A stretch of DNA of 64,000 bases from CALBPI01 sp045110335. Its GTDB lineage: Bacteria; Pseudomonadota; Gammaproteobacteria; Steroidobacterales; Woeseiaceae. The notes beneath the pieces were generated by a model that had not been told where the DNA came from, did not search any database, and worked only from the letters and a program-made list of their open reading frames with translations. Every line of letters starts with the position of its first letter. Position 1 is the stretch's first letter. The stretch covers positions 31,252 to 95,251 of the forward strand of contig JBGCGB010000010.1 of the NCBI GenBank assembly GCA_045110335.1, in the 5' to 3' direction. Made by a program: the position numbers and the translations under genes. Below, one piece after another: positions 26,126-34,608 of this stretch.

Positions 26126-28009
26126 CTATTCAAAGGTCATGATGCGATATTCGCCAGGCGCCGACTGTTCGATAAAGCGTCCTTCGAGATCGACGGAAAG
26201 CGCCGCGGCCACTTTCTGATCGAGGTTCGGATTGCTAACCAGTAACCAGATTACATCGTACTCGGAAAGAATCCTCGCCAGCGTGTCCTCATCATGGTCG
26301 ACAAAGGTTCTTGAACGTTCAATCGTCGTCGGCGTTGGCGTTAGTTGGTATTGCATCAAGTGACCAATGAACCCGTTAGGCTGGTCATTCGGGAAATAAA
26401 CCCACAGCTTCCGCTTGCCAAGTGATTGCGATAGCGCGGTCATCAATGCTTCATTTTGGGCGCGCTGCGGGATCTCCAGATTCTTCTGGTAGAAGCTCCG
26501 GAGATAAGGTGTCTCAACAATAAACATCGCAAGCAAAATGACTGCAGCGATGCTGCCGCCTAATCTCGCATTCTTGGGTGAATCGCGGTCCTTGAAAGCT
26601 ACCAGGCCAGTCGCGGGCGACAAGGCTGCGATGCTGACCAAAAACATCGCCAGCACGATTGAATGGGTGTAGCGGATATAGGAAGACAAGATGAGACCGC
26701 GTTCGGCAAACGCGAATTGATAGCTCAGATAGAGCATCAGCGAATAACTGATGGCTGTGGCTAGTAAGCCCGTTGCGAGTAGCGACCACGCCAGTCGCTC
26801 GCGACGCCGTGAAAGCACGGTTAGCAATAGTCCAAAGAAAAGGGTGAACGCGATGTAAAAGCCACCGGTACTCAAGCGCGTTGCCGTTTCGTACTGGTCG
26901 GCCATGTCGGTGCTAAACGCGTTGTATTGCGCGGACACAGCATCTTTGCTGAGCTGCTGGTGCCAAAAGACGTCTTTGAAACGCTCGCCAATCAGGTTCG
27001 TATCGGCATCGTTCAGTGCTTGCGAGCCGCGCACGACGCCGCTCACGATATTGCCGATGGATTGTTTGTCGTTGGCGACGCCGACAGCATCGCGGTTGGC
27101 GGACCAGGCGGCACGGCTCACTAACGAGGGCGCCACTAAGATAGCGACGATAACTGTTGCGAGCACGGTCGCATTGACGAAGCGGCGTTTAGACGCCAGT
27201 GCTTCAATCCAGACGATCGCAGCCATCATGCCAGCGGCGGCCAACGTAAAAGCGATGCCGGTGTCTTTTAGCAGTGTCAGACAAACGAGCGGAAGCGCCA
27301 AAGCGCACAATTTGTTGGCGTGCTCGTGACGGATTTTCATGAAGATCAGAAGAATGCCTGCGAGCCAGGTCGCGATGAGATGATCAACGTAAAGACTGGC
27401 GATGCCATGGCCAAAGTTAGCCAGACCGATAACAATCGTCAGCGTCATAATCGCCAGCCAGGCCCAGTGCTTTGGTCGCAAACCCTGAAACATGGCCATC
27501 AGCGGGACGATCATTAAAACGAATTGCGCAAAATAGGCGGTCGATTCCTGACGGGGTGCAAAGATCATGAAACCGTATTGCCACAGCGGTGCTGCCGGGG
27601 GGTAGCGCGGGTGGACTGAATTACTATCTGCTCCCCATAGACCTTCCGCCGCCCAAAGGTCTTTTAGGAAGATGCCCCAATGTGCGTATTCATCAAAATA
27701 GGTGAGTTGACTGCCGTGATGGATGAGCCAGAACAGTGCGCAGAAAACGGCCAAGACGATAAAAGGCAACCAATCCTTGGTTGGCGAGGTTTGTCTGGAT
27801 AGCCAAAATGCTTCCCTCAACGCCAGTGCGGCGCCCGTTAACCAAATGAGGGTGGAGACCCACCACAATAGTCCGATGAATGCGGCCACAAACAATATCG
27901 CCAACCAGCCGGATATGGTCAGAATTAGTGCATAACTGCTACTGATCGCCGCTTTTCGATGAAGAAAATGACTAAATCCGAACAGTGGAACGAGTGATAG
28001 GAGTGGCAT
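26126..28009 (-). CDS. Polytopic membrane protein, probable GT-C type glycosyltransferase
   Basis: 627 residues with about eleven to thirteen hydrophobic segments and a soluble C-terminal tail of about 110 residues. The first extracytoplasmic loop contains LTYFDEYAHWGIFLKDLW, an acidic motif in the position where ArnT/PMT-like GT-C enzymes carry their catalytic Asp-Glu. AGGGG lies six bases before the ATG at 28009. It is first in a four-gene operon with a methyltransferase, a flippase-like protein and a GT2 enzyme, which fits transfer of sugar from a polyprenyl carrier to a periplasmic acceptor. The family call rests on topology and the motif only. Confidence 0.6.
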   Translation of the reverse strand: MPLLSLVPLFGFSHFLHRKAAISSSYALILTISGWLAILFVAAFIGLLWWVSTLIWLTGAALALREAFWLSRQTSPTKDWLPFIVLAVFCALFWLIHHGSQLTYFDEYAHWGIFLKDLWAAEGLWGADSNSVHPRYPPAAPLWQYGFMIFAPRQESTAYFAQFVLMIVPLMAMFQGLRPKHWAWLAIMTLTIVIGLANFGHGIASLYVDHLIATWLAGILLIFMKIRHEHANKLCALALPLVCLTLLKDTGIAFTLAAAGMMAAIVWIEALASKRRFVNATVLATVIVAILVAPSLVSRAAWSANRDAVGVANDKQSIGNIVSGVVRGSQALNDADTNLIGERFKDVFWHQQLSKDAVSAQYNAFSTDMADQYETATRLSTGGFYIAFTLFFGLLLTVLSRRRERLAWSLLATGLLATAISYSLMLYLSYQFAFAERGLILSSYIRYTHSIVLAMFLVSIAALSPATGLVAFKDRDSPKNARLGGSIAAVILLAMFIVETPYLRSFYQKNLEIPQRAQNEALMTALSQSLGKRKLWVYFPNDQPNGFIGHLMQYQLTPTPTTIERSRTFVDHDEDTLARILSEYDVIWLLVSNPNLDQKVAAALSVDLEGRFIEQSAPGEYRIMTFE

Positions 28010-28096
28010 CGGATGCCCCTAAATTGGATCGTCGGCATTATTACATAAGCTGGTTTTGCTGCTGTGACGCAGTTGTGAAAATCACGATCCGTGACC

Positions 28097-28114
28097 TGTA
28101 GCGTCATCTAGACA
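28097..28114. promoter_or_regulatory. Upstream PpsR/CrtJ-type box
   Basis: TGT-N12-ACA (TGTAGCGTCATCTAGACA), matching the minimal PpsR/CrtJ consensus. Internal symmetry is weaker than in the downstream box. Its centre is 25 bp from that of the second box, with 7 bp between the two, like the paired sites known at PpsR/CrtJ-regulated photosynthesis promoters. Confidence 0.55.
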
Positions 28115-28121
28115 TTGCCAC

Positions 28122-28139
28122 TGTCAACCTAGATTGACA
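28122..28139. promoter_or_regulatory. Promoter-overlapping PpsR/CrtJ-type box
   Basis: TGTCAACCTAGATTGACA is a TGT-N12-ACA site whose arms are extended symmetrically: CACTGTCAA at 28119-28127 pairs with TTGACAGTG at 28134-28142. Its right half is also the -35 hexamer TTGACA of the bchH promoter, so binding should block RNA polymerase. Confidence 0.75.
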
Positions 28140-28162
28140 GTGGGGCAATGGCGGACTACATT
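28134..28162 (+). promoter_or_regulatory. Sigma70-type promoter of bchH
   Basis: TTGACA (28134-28139), a 17-base spacer and TACATT (28157-28162). A start about 6-8 bases later (near 28168-28171) gives a leader of roughly 25 bases before the ATG at 28196. Confidence 0.7.
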
Positions 28163-28195
28163 AGCTACTCAGAATTTGGCCACGAGTAAACATTC

Positions 28196-31100
28196 ATGGG
28201 CGCTGATGGCAGCCTAAATACTCGCCAGAAATCTTTGCGGGTCGTCGTGATAACGATGGACACGCATCTGGCTAGTGCAACGCAAAATGCAGCAGCTGAT
28301 CTGGCACGCGAAAGTGCCGGGCTCAGACTGACGCTGCATGCTGCGTCTGAGTGGTCAGCCAGTGAGACCAAGCTGCAACAATGCGTGGCTGATATCGGTA
28401 AGGCCGATATCCTTATCGTCACCATGTTGTTTATGGAAGACCATTTCAAACCGGTGCTTCAGGCGATCGCGGATCGTCGCGGCAATTGCGACGCGTTGAT
28501 TTGCGCGATGTCAGCCAGCGAAGTTATGACGCAAACGCAAATTGGTGACTTTGATATGTCGAAGCCGGCATCGGGGCCAATTGCGTTGCTAAAACGCTTG
28601 CGCGGAAACTCCAAAGACAAGGCGCAAACCGGTGGTGCCGCACAGATGAAAATGCTGCGCCGGTTGCCAAAACTGCTACGTTTTATTCCTGGCACCGCTC
28701 AAGACGTTCGCGCCTATTTTCTGACATTGCAATATTGGCTCGGTGGTTCGCGAGAAAACATGTCGAACATGGTGCGTTACCTGGCAGGTAGGTATGCGAC
28801 TGGCGAACGACGTGAAATCGCCGACCGCTTGAACCCCTGCGATGCGCCGATCGAATATCCGAATGTCGGTGTTTATCATCCCCGCATGAAATCGCGGATT
28901 AGCGATAGCGCGGCGGAGTTGCCGACGATTGGTGAATCCCAGGGGCGCGTTGGCTTGTTGCTCTTGCGCTCTTATTTACTCGGCGGCAATGCCGGGCACT
29001 ACGATGGCGTCATTGCGTCGCTTGAGGCAAAAGGCCTTGAGGTCGTGCCCGCTTTTGCATCCGGTCTTGATGCCCGACCCGCTATTGATCAGTTTTTTGT
29101 TAGTGATGGTGTGCCACGGGTTGATGCGATTATTTCATTGACCGGCTTTTCGCTGGTTGGCGGACCCGCGTACAACGATTCTGCCGCTGCAGCAGAGGTA
29201 TTGGCCAAGTTAGATGTGCCTTATTTGGCAGCGCATCCTGTCGAGTTCCAGACACTCGACCAATGGGGTGCATCCGATCGCGGGCTAAGTCCGGTCGAGA
29301 GCACGATCATGGTGGCCATACCGGAACTGGATGGCGCCACCAGCCCGGTGGTGTTCGGGGGTCGTGCGGGCGCACCCGGCGTCACTTGTCAGGGTTGTCA
29401 CCGTGGCTGTACGTTTACCGAGGAAGACAATCCGCAGGACATGCACAGCTGCCCGGAGCGGGCCCAAATGCTGGCGGCGCGCGTTGCCAAGCTCGTACAC
29501 TTGCGCCGTAGTGAGCGTGCGACACGCAAAGTGTCCATTGTTATTTTTAACTTCCCGCCGAACGCTGGTAACGCTGGTACAGCGGCCTATCTCAATGTCT
29601 TCGAGTCGTTACGCAATATGCTGATTCAAATGCGTGACGCGGGCTATCAGATTGGCGATATTCCGGATAGCGCGGACGAACTGCGCGATGTCGTCACTGT
29701 CGGTAACGCCGAGTCTTTTGGTGCTGATGCGAATGTGCATGCCGAAATTTCCGCAGATGATCATGTTCGTGATGAGCGTTGGTTGGATGCGATTGAGTCA
29801 GCCTGGGGTCCGGCACCGGGCCGACACCAGACGAACGGTCAATCCATTTTCGTATTGGGTAAACAATTCGGCAATGTACTAGTCGGCGTGCAACCCGCGT
29901 TTGGTTATGAAGGCGACCCGATGCGGTTGCTATTCGAAAAGGGTTTCGCACCAACGCATGCTTTCTCGGCGTTTTATCGTTACCTGAGGGAAGACTTTGG
30001 TGCCGACGCCGTGCTTCATTTTGGTACGCATGGCGCGTTGGAGTTCATGCCGGGCAAACAGACCGGGATGTCCGGCGGTTGTTGGCCGGAACGCATGATT
30101 GGTGATCTGCCGAACTTGTATTTATACGCAGCAAACAACCCGTCGGAGGGTGCCATTGCCAAACGTCGCGCGGGTGCGACGTTAATTAGCTATCTCACGC
30201 CGCCGGTGGCACAAGCCGGCTTGTATCGGGGTTTGCAGGAGCTTCGTGAGAGCATCGATCGTTGGCGGAATCGCGATGACGATACCGCGCCCGACGCGGA
30301 TCTTGCGATCCTGATTCAAACGCAAGCCGCCGAGCTTGAATTGGCGACACTGACACCGGAATGGCCGCTCGCAACGGCAGACAAAGAAATTCAACTACTC
30401 ACCAATTCGCTGTTGGAACTTGAATACACGTTGATACCTCATGGTATGCATGTTGTTGGACAGCCGCCGGATACCGCCGAGAGAATCGATTTGCTGTCGG
30501 CGATGGCCGATGCTGGCCACGGTGTCACGCCGTCTGTTGAGTCATTGCAGGCTTTAGTTAATGACGAACTAAAACCGGAAGCGGCCGCACGATTGGCCGG
30601 ATTGCCGCCCAGCATTGATGCAGCGGGCATGTTCCGCGAATTGGCGAAATCCAATGCGCTGCTCAAACGTGATGATGAATTGAGTGCGTTGTTGCATGCG
30701 ATGGATGGTGGCTTTATACCACCAGCGCCGGGCGGTGATGTCTTGCGCACGCCGGCGGTACTGCCGACCGGCCGGAACCTCCACGGCTTCGATCCGTTTC
30801 GAATTCCTAGCAGCTACGCTGTCGCCGATGGTGCGCGACAGGCACAGCGATTGTTGGATTGCCATCTTGAGGCCGGCAATGCGCTGCCCGAGTCCATCGC
30901 ATTGGTGCTTTGGGGTACCGACAATCTCAAGAGCGAAGGCGGACCGATCGCACAAGCGCTGGCATTGATGGGCGCCGTGCCGCGCTTTGACAGTTTTGGC
31001 AGGATTGCCGGTGCAACACTGATTGAACTCGAGACACTCGCACGTCCCCGCATCGATGTCGTCATGACGTTGTCCGGCATCTTCCGTGATTTGATGCCAC

Positions 31101-31966
31101 TACAGATCAAGTTGCTCGCTGAGGCAGCTTACCTGGCGGCAGCGGCGGATGAGCCGGTTGAACAAAATTTCATTCGTAAGCATGCGCTGGCATATCAGGC
31201 AGAGCATGACTGCTCATTAGAGGTCGCTGCATTGCGCGTCTTCGGCAATGAAGAAGGTGCTTACGGGTCGAACGTCAATCATTTGATCGAAAGCGGTCGC
31301 TGGGGTGAAGAAGACGAATTGGCGAATACCTACTCCAGTCGTAAGGGCTTCGCCTACGGTTGCGATGGGCGACCGCAATCGCAGTCTGAATTGTTCACAA
31401 GCGCGTTATCCAATGTTGAGTTGACCTATCAGAATCTCGATTCCGTAGAGTTGGGTGTGACGACTGTTGATAACTATTTCGATACGCTAGGCGGCATCAC
31501 CGGTGCTGTGAAGCAAGCGCGAGATGGTGAGACCCCGCCTGTCTATATTGGCGATCAAACGCGCGGTGACGGAACCGTGCGAACCCTGTCTGATCAGGTA
31601 GCGCTGGAAACCCGGACACGCATGCTCAATCCGAAATGGCATGAGGGCATGTTGGAACACGGCTATGAGGGTGTTCGCCAGATCGAAGTCCACATGACCA
31701 ATACGATGGGCTGGTCGGCGACGACCGGACAAGTGCAACCCTGGGTATACCAAAAACTGACCGAGACGTTCGTATTGGACGATGAAATGCGCCGACGGCT
31801 TGCCGAGCTCAACCCAACAGCGTCCAGCCGGTTTGCGAATCGTTTGTTAGAGGCTTCAGACCGCAATTTCTGGCAGCCCGATGCTGATACGTTGGCCGCG
31901 TTGGAACAGGCGAGCGAAGAACTCGAAGATCGTATAGAAGGCGTCTTCATGGAACCTGCCTCGTAA
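28196..31966 (+). CDS. bchH: Magnesium chelatase subunit H (BchH)
   Basis: 1256 residues, the length of BchH rather than CobN-only chelatases. The N-terminal DUF3479 domain specific to Mg-chelatase H (VVVITMDTHLASATQNAA; TMLFMEDHFKPVL; LRFIPGTAQDVRAYFLTLQYW) precedes the CobN/Mg-chelatase domain with NAGTAAYLNVFESL, FGNVLVGVQPAFGYEGDPMR and VLHFGTHGALEFMPGKQ. Cysteines 398, 401, 405 and 419 form CX2CX3CX13C, the cluster reported in BchH as an iron-sulfur site. With BchI and BchD it inserts Mg2+ into protoporphyrin IX, the first committed step to bacteriochlorophyll. No bchI, bchD, bchM or other photosynthesis gene is nearby. The frame is intact, arguing against a decayed relic. Confidence 0.93.
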   Translation: MGADGSLNTRQKSLRVVVITMDTHLASATQNAAADLARESAGLRLTLHAASEWSASETKLQQCVADIGKADILIVTMLFMEDHFKPVLQAIADRRGNCDALICAMSASEVMTQTQIGDFDMSKPASGPIALLKRLRGNSKDKAQTGGAAQMKMLRRLPKLLRFIPGTAQDVRAYFLTLQYWLGGSRENMSNMVRYLAGRYATGERREIADRLNPCDAPIEYPNVGVYHPRMKSRISDSAAELPTIGESQGRVGLLLLRSYLLGGNAGHYDGVIASLEAKGLEVVPAFASGLDARPAIDQFFVSDGVPRVDAIISLTGFSLVGGPAYNDSAAAAEVLAKLDVPYLAAHPVEFQTLDQWGASDRGLSPVESTIMVAIPELDGATSPVVFGGRAGAPGVTCQGCHRGCTFTEEDNPQDMHSCPERAQMLAARVAKLVHLRRSERATRKVSIVIFNFPPNAGNAGTAAYLNVFESLRNMLIQMRDAGYQIGDIPDSADELRDVVTVGNAESFGADANVHAEISADDHVRDERWLDAIESAWGPAPGRHQTNGQSIFVLGKQFGNVLVGVQPAFGYEGDPMRLLFEKGFAPTHAFSAFYRYLREDFGADAVLHFGTHGALEFMPGKQTGMSGGCWPERMIGDLPNLYLYAANNPSEGAIAKRRAGATLISYLTPPVAQAGLYRGLQELRESIDRWRNRDDDTAPDADLAILIQTQAAELELATLTPEWPLATADKEIQLLTNSLLELEYTLIPHGMHVVGQPPDTAERIDLLSAMADAGHGVTPSVESLQALVNDELKPEAAARLAGLPPSIDAAGMFRELAKSNALLKRDDELSALLHAMDGGFIPPAPGGDVLRTPAVLPTGRNLHGFDPFRIPSSYAVADGARQAQRLLDCHLEAGNALPESIALVLWGTDNLKSEGGPIAQALALMGAVPRFDSFGRIAGATLIELETLARPRIDVVMTLSGIFRDLMPLQIKLLAEAAYLAAAADEPVEQNFIRKHALAYQAEHDCSLEVAALRVFGNEEGAYGSNVNHLIESGRWGEEDELANTYSSRKGFAYGCDGRPQSQSELFTSALSNVELTYQNLDSVELGVTTVDNYFDTLGGITGAVKQARDGETPPVYIGDQTRGDGTVRTLSDQVALETRTRMLNPKWHEGMLEHGYEGVRQIEVHMTNTMGWSATTGQVQPWVYQKLTETFVLDDEMRRRLAELNPTASSRFANRLLEASDRNFWQPDADTLAALEQASEELEDRIEGVFMEPAS

Positions 31967-32005
31967 GCGTGCTCGTCAATATAGCCTTCGCGTATACTGC
32001 GCGTT

Positions 32006-33163
32006 ATGGCCGACACCAAATCTAATCCCAAAGTTTCCCCAGAGACACAAGTTGCTCAGGGCTTGCATTACATGGATCCTGCAACCGGCTCGGTCATGCC
32101 ACCGATTTATCCGGCCAGTACCTATGCGCGCGATGTTAATCATGAATTGATCAATCCGGCGCATAGCTATAGCCGAGATCAAAACCCGACCTATGATTTG
32201 CCGCAAGCGATGCTGGCCCGACTGGAGGGCGGTGCGGATGCGTTGTTGTTCTCGTCCGGTATGGCCGCAGCGACAGCGGTTTTCCGGGCACTGCGCCCCG
32301 GCGATCACGTCGTTGTGCCGACGGTAATGTATTGGGGCCTTCGCAATTGGCTGCTTGATTTTGCAGATACCTGGCAGATTGGTGTCAATCAATACGATGC
32401 CACTGATGAGACTGCGCTGGCAGCGGCGATCAAACCCGGGAAAACCCGCCTAGTTTGGGTCGAAACACCAACGAATCCGCTTTGGGAAGTGACCGATATT
32501 GCGGCGGCGGCGAAACTCGCGCATGCAGCCGGTGCTCTGTTGGGCGTTGACTCCACGGTGGCGACGCCAGTGCACACTCGCCCCATCGAGTTGGGCGCCG
32601 ATATCGTGATGCATTCCGCGACGAAATCACTGAATGGTCATAGCGATGTTGTTGCCGGGGCTTTGATAGCGGCGCGACACGATGCGTTCTGGGAGCGAGT
32701 TTGTAAAGAACGTGGCGAGTCGGGTGCCATCCCGGGTCCTTTTGAAGCCTGGTTATTGCAGCGGGGCATGCGAACCCTGTTTGTTCGTGTGCAGCGGGCG
32801 AGCAGCAACGCGCTGAATATCGCTCAATACTTTGAACATCACGCAGCAATTACTGCAGTGCTTTATCCGGGCCTTCCCGGTGCAGAAGGTCACGCTGTCG
32901 CCTGCAAACAGATGCAAAACGGATTTGGTGCGATGCTCTCGATACGTATCAACGGGGGCCGAGCACAAGCCATCAAGGTGGCTGGCCGGCTTAACGTTTT
33001 TACGCGAGCCACCTCGCTCGGTGGCGTCGAGAGCTTGGTTGAGCATCGCGCCAGCATTGAAGGTGCGGATAGTCCCGTTCCGGATGACCTGTTACGGTTA
33101 TCCATTGGCATAGAAAACGTAGATGATTTGATTGCTGATTTAGAGCAAGCGTTGATCGGCTAA
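32006..33163 (+). CDS. PLP-dependent Cys/Met metabolism enzyme (cystathionine lyase/synthase family)
   Basis: 385 residues. The Cys_Met_Meta_PP signature is clear: PPIYPASTYARD, YSRDQNPTYDLPQAMLARLEGG, SSGMAAATAV (phosphate-binding), VDSTVATPVHTRP and the PLP-lysine segment MHSATKSLNGHSDVVAGA. The ending SLGGVESLVEHRAS and LLRLSIGIENVDDLI is typical of cystathionine beta-lyase or gamma-synthase relatives; the exact reaction cannot be assigned. A TATACT hexamer at 31993-31998 lies only seven bases before the ATG and no ribosome site is visible, so a leaderless transcript is possible. Confidence 0.88.
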   Translation: MADTKSNPKVSPETQVAQGLHYMDPATGSVMPPIYPASTYARDVNHELINPAHSYSRDQNPTYDLPQAMLARLEGGADALLFSSGMAAATAVFRALRPGDHVVVPTVMYWGLRNWLLDFADTWQIGVNQYDATDETALAAAIKPGKTRLVWVETPTNPLWEVTDIAAAAKLAHAAGALLGVDSTVATPVHTRPIELGADIVMHSATKSLNGHSDVVAGALIAARHDAFWERVCKERGESGAIPGPFEAWLLQRGMRTLFVRVQRASSNALNIAQYFEHHAAITAVLYPGLPGAEGHAVACKQMQNGFGAMLSIRINGGRAQAIKVAGRLNVFTRATSLGGVESLVEHRASIEGADSPVPDDLLRLSIGIENVDDLIADLEQALIG

Positions 33164-33180
33164 CTACAGGTGTTAAGCAT

Positions 33181-34608
33181 TTGATTCTTTATCCCCGCGT
33201 TACGGCCGAGGTGTTTGAAGCCCCCAAAGGCAAGAAGACCGCTGCACTGTTTGATTTTGACGGCACGCTAATTGCCGGCTTCTCGGTGTTTTCTTTCTAT
33301 CGCGCACAAATCTTGCGTGGTGACTTTTCCCGGGAACAATTGGTTCAGCTGGCGTTGACCGGTGCCGGTTACGGCTTGGGCAATCTCGGGTTTTCCGGTC
33401 TGCTGGTATCCGGTGCCCAACTCATGATCGATCGTGAAGAGGCCGATTTCGACAAGCTGGGCACGGAAGTGTTCGAGCGCTACTTGGCGAAGGTGATCTA
33501 CCCGGAGGCGCGTGCACTTGTGGAGGCGCATCAGGCGCGAGGTCACACAGTGGCGATCGTATCGTCGGCGACACGTTTTCAGGTTCAGGACGCCGCGCGT
33601 GCGTTGGGAATTGAACACATACTCTGTAGTGAGCTTGAAGTGGTGGATGGTCGGTTTACTGGCGAGATCATACGACCGACGTGTTGGGGCGACGGAAAAG
33701 TCGTCGCCGCTGAACGTCTTGCAGAAACCTTATCGCTCAATCTTGATAAGAGTTTTTTCTATACGGATAGTCACGAGGACTTGCCGCTGCTGGAGCGCGT
33801 GGGCAAGCCGCGACCGCTCAACCCAAACCCGCAGTTAGTCGAGATTGCCGAGGATCGCGGCTGGCCAGTTCGCCGGTTTGCGAGTCGCGGTCGGCCACGT
33901 GCTTCTGATTTACTGCGAACGGTTGCTGCCGCCGGCAGTATGGTGCCATCGGTGCTTGCGGGTCTGCCCATTTGGGCGTTGACCGGTTCCAAAACCGAAG
34001 GCCTCAATTTCTCCTTGTCCCTGTTTGCCGACGTGGCGAGCGCATTGATCGGCCTCAATCTCGAAGTGGAAGGCGAACATCACCTTTGGAGCCACCGGCC
34101 GGCCGTCTTTATTTTCAACCACCAAAGTCAGGCCGACGTCGTTATCGTCGCGCGTTTGTTACGGCGTGATATCGCTGCGGTTGGAAAAAAAGAAATCGCG
34201 AATGTCCCGGTGCTCGGTCGCATCATGCAATTTGCCGGCACCGTAATGATTGACCGGAGCAATGCTCAACAGGCGATCGAATCACTGAATCGTCTCGTGA
34301 ATACCATCAAGGTTGAAGGTAAGTCGGTTGCGATTGCACCGGAAGGTACACGCACGGTATCCAAGCACTTGGCACCGTTTAAGAAAGGCGCTTTTCATTT
34401 AGCCATGAAAGCCGGGGTGCCGATCATTCCTATCGTCATTCGGAATGCACTGGACGTTTCGCCGAAGGGGTCTTTTCTGATGCATCCGGCGACGGTCGCT
34501 GTCGAGGTATTGCCACCTGTAGAAACCACCGATTGGAAAGAAAGCGAGCTCGATGACCGAATCGCAGACATCCGGTTGCGCTATCAAGAAATATTGGATC
34601 TCGAATGA
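33181..34608 (+). CDS. HAD-IB phosphatase fused to 1-acylglycerol-3-phosphate acyltransferase (PlsC-like)
   Basis: 475 residues from TTG 33181, with AGGTG about ten bases upstream. Residues about 20-230 form a HAD-IB (SerB-like) hydrolase: LFDFDGTLI, VAIVSSATRFQV, FYTDSHEDLPLLERVG. Residues about 290-475 form a PlsC domain: FIFNHQSQADVVIVA (the NHX4D motif), GTVMIDRSN, VAIAPEGTRTVS. Such fusions occur in proteobacteria and actinobacteria and are thought to act in phospholipid or triacylglycerol metabolism. The stop overlaps the start of the following lipase gene (TGATG context), tying it to acylglycerol turnover. Confidence 0.88.
   Translation: MILYPRVTAEVFEAPKGKKTAALFDFDGTLIAGFSVFSFYRAQILRGDFSREQLVQLALTGAGYGLGNLGFSGLLVSGAQLMIDREEADFDKLGTEVFERYLAKVIYPEARALVEAHQARGHTVAIVSSATRFQVQDAARALGIEHILCSELEVVDGRFTGEIIRPTCWGDGKVVAAERLAETLSLNLDKSFFYTDSHEDLPLLERVGKPRPLNPNPQLVEIAEDRGWPVRRFASRGRPRASDLLRTVAAAGSMVPSVLAGLPIWALTGSKTEGLNFSLSLFADVASALIGLNLEVEGEHHLWSHRPAVFIFNHQSQADVVIVARLLRRDIAAVGKKEIANVPVLGRIMQFAGTVMIDRSNAQQAIESLNRLVNTIKVEGKSVAIAPEGTRTVSKHLAPFKKGAFHLAMKAGVPIIPIVIRNALDVSPKGSFLMHPATVAVEVLPPVETTDWKESELDDRIADIRLRYQEILDLE

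Noticed and set aside
28066..28090. CRP/FNR-like site near TTGTGAAAATCACG
   Set aside because: The half-sites are only three bases apart, not the six of CRP, and they do not match the FNR box TTGAT-N4-ATCAA.
28196..31966. Cobaltochelatase CobN
   Set aside because: The N-terminal DUF3479 domain, the cysteine cluster and the FGTHGALEFMPGKQ context follow the Mg-chelatase H pattern. CobN is the same superfamily but lacks this N-terminal domain.
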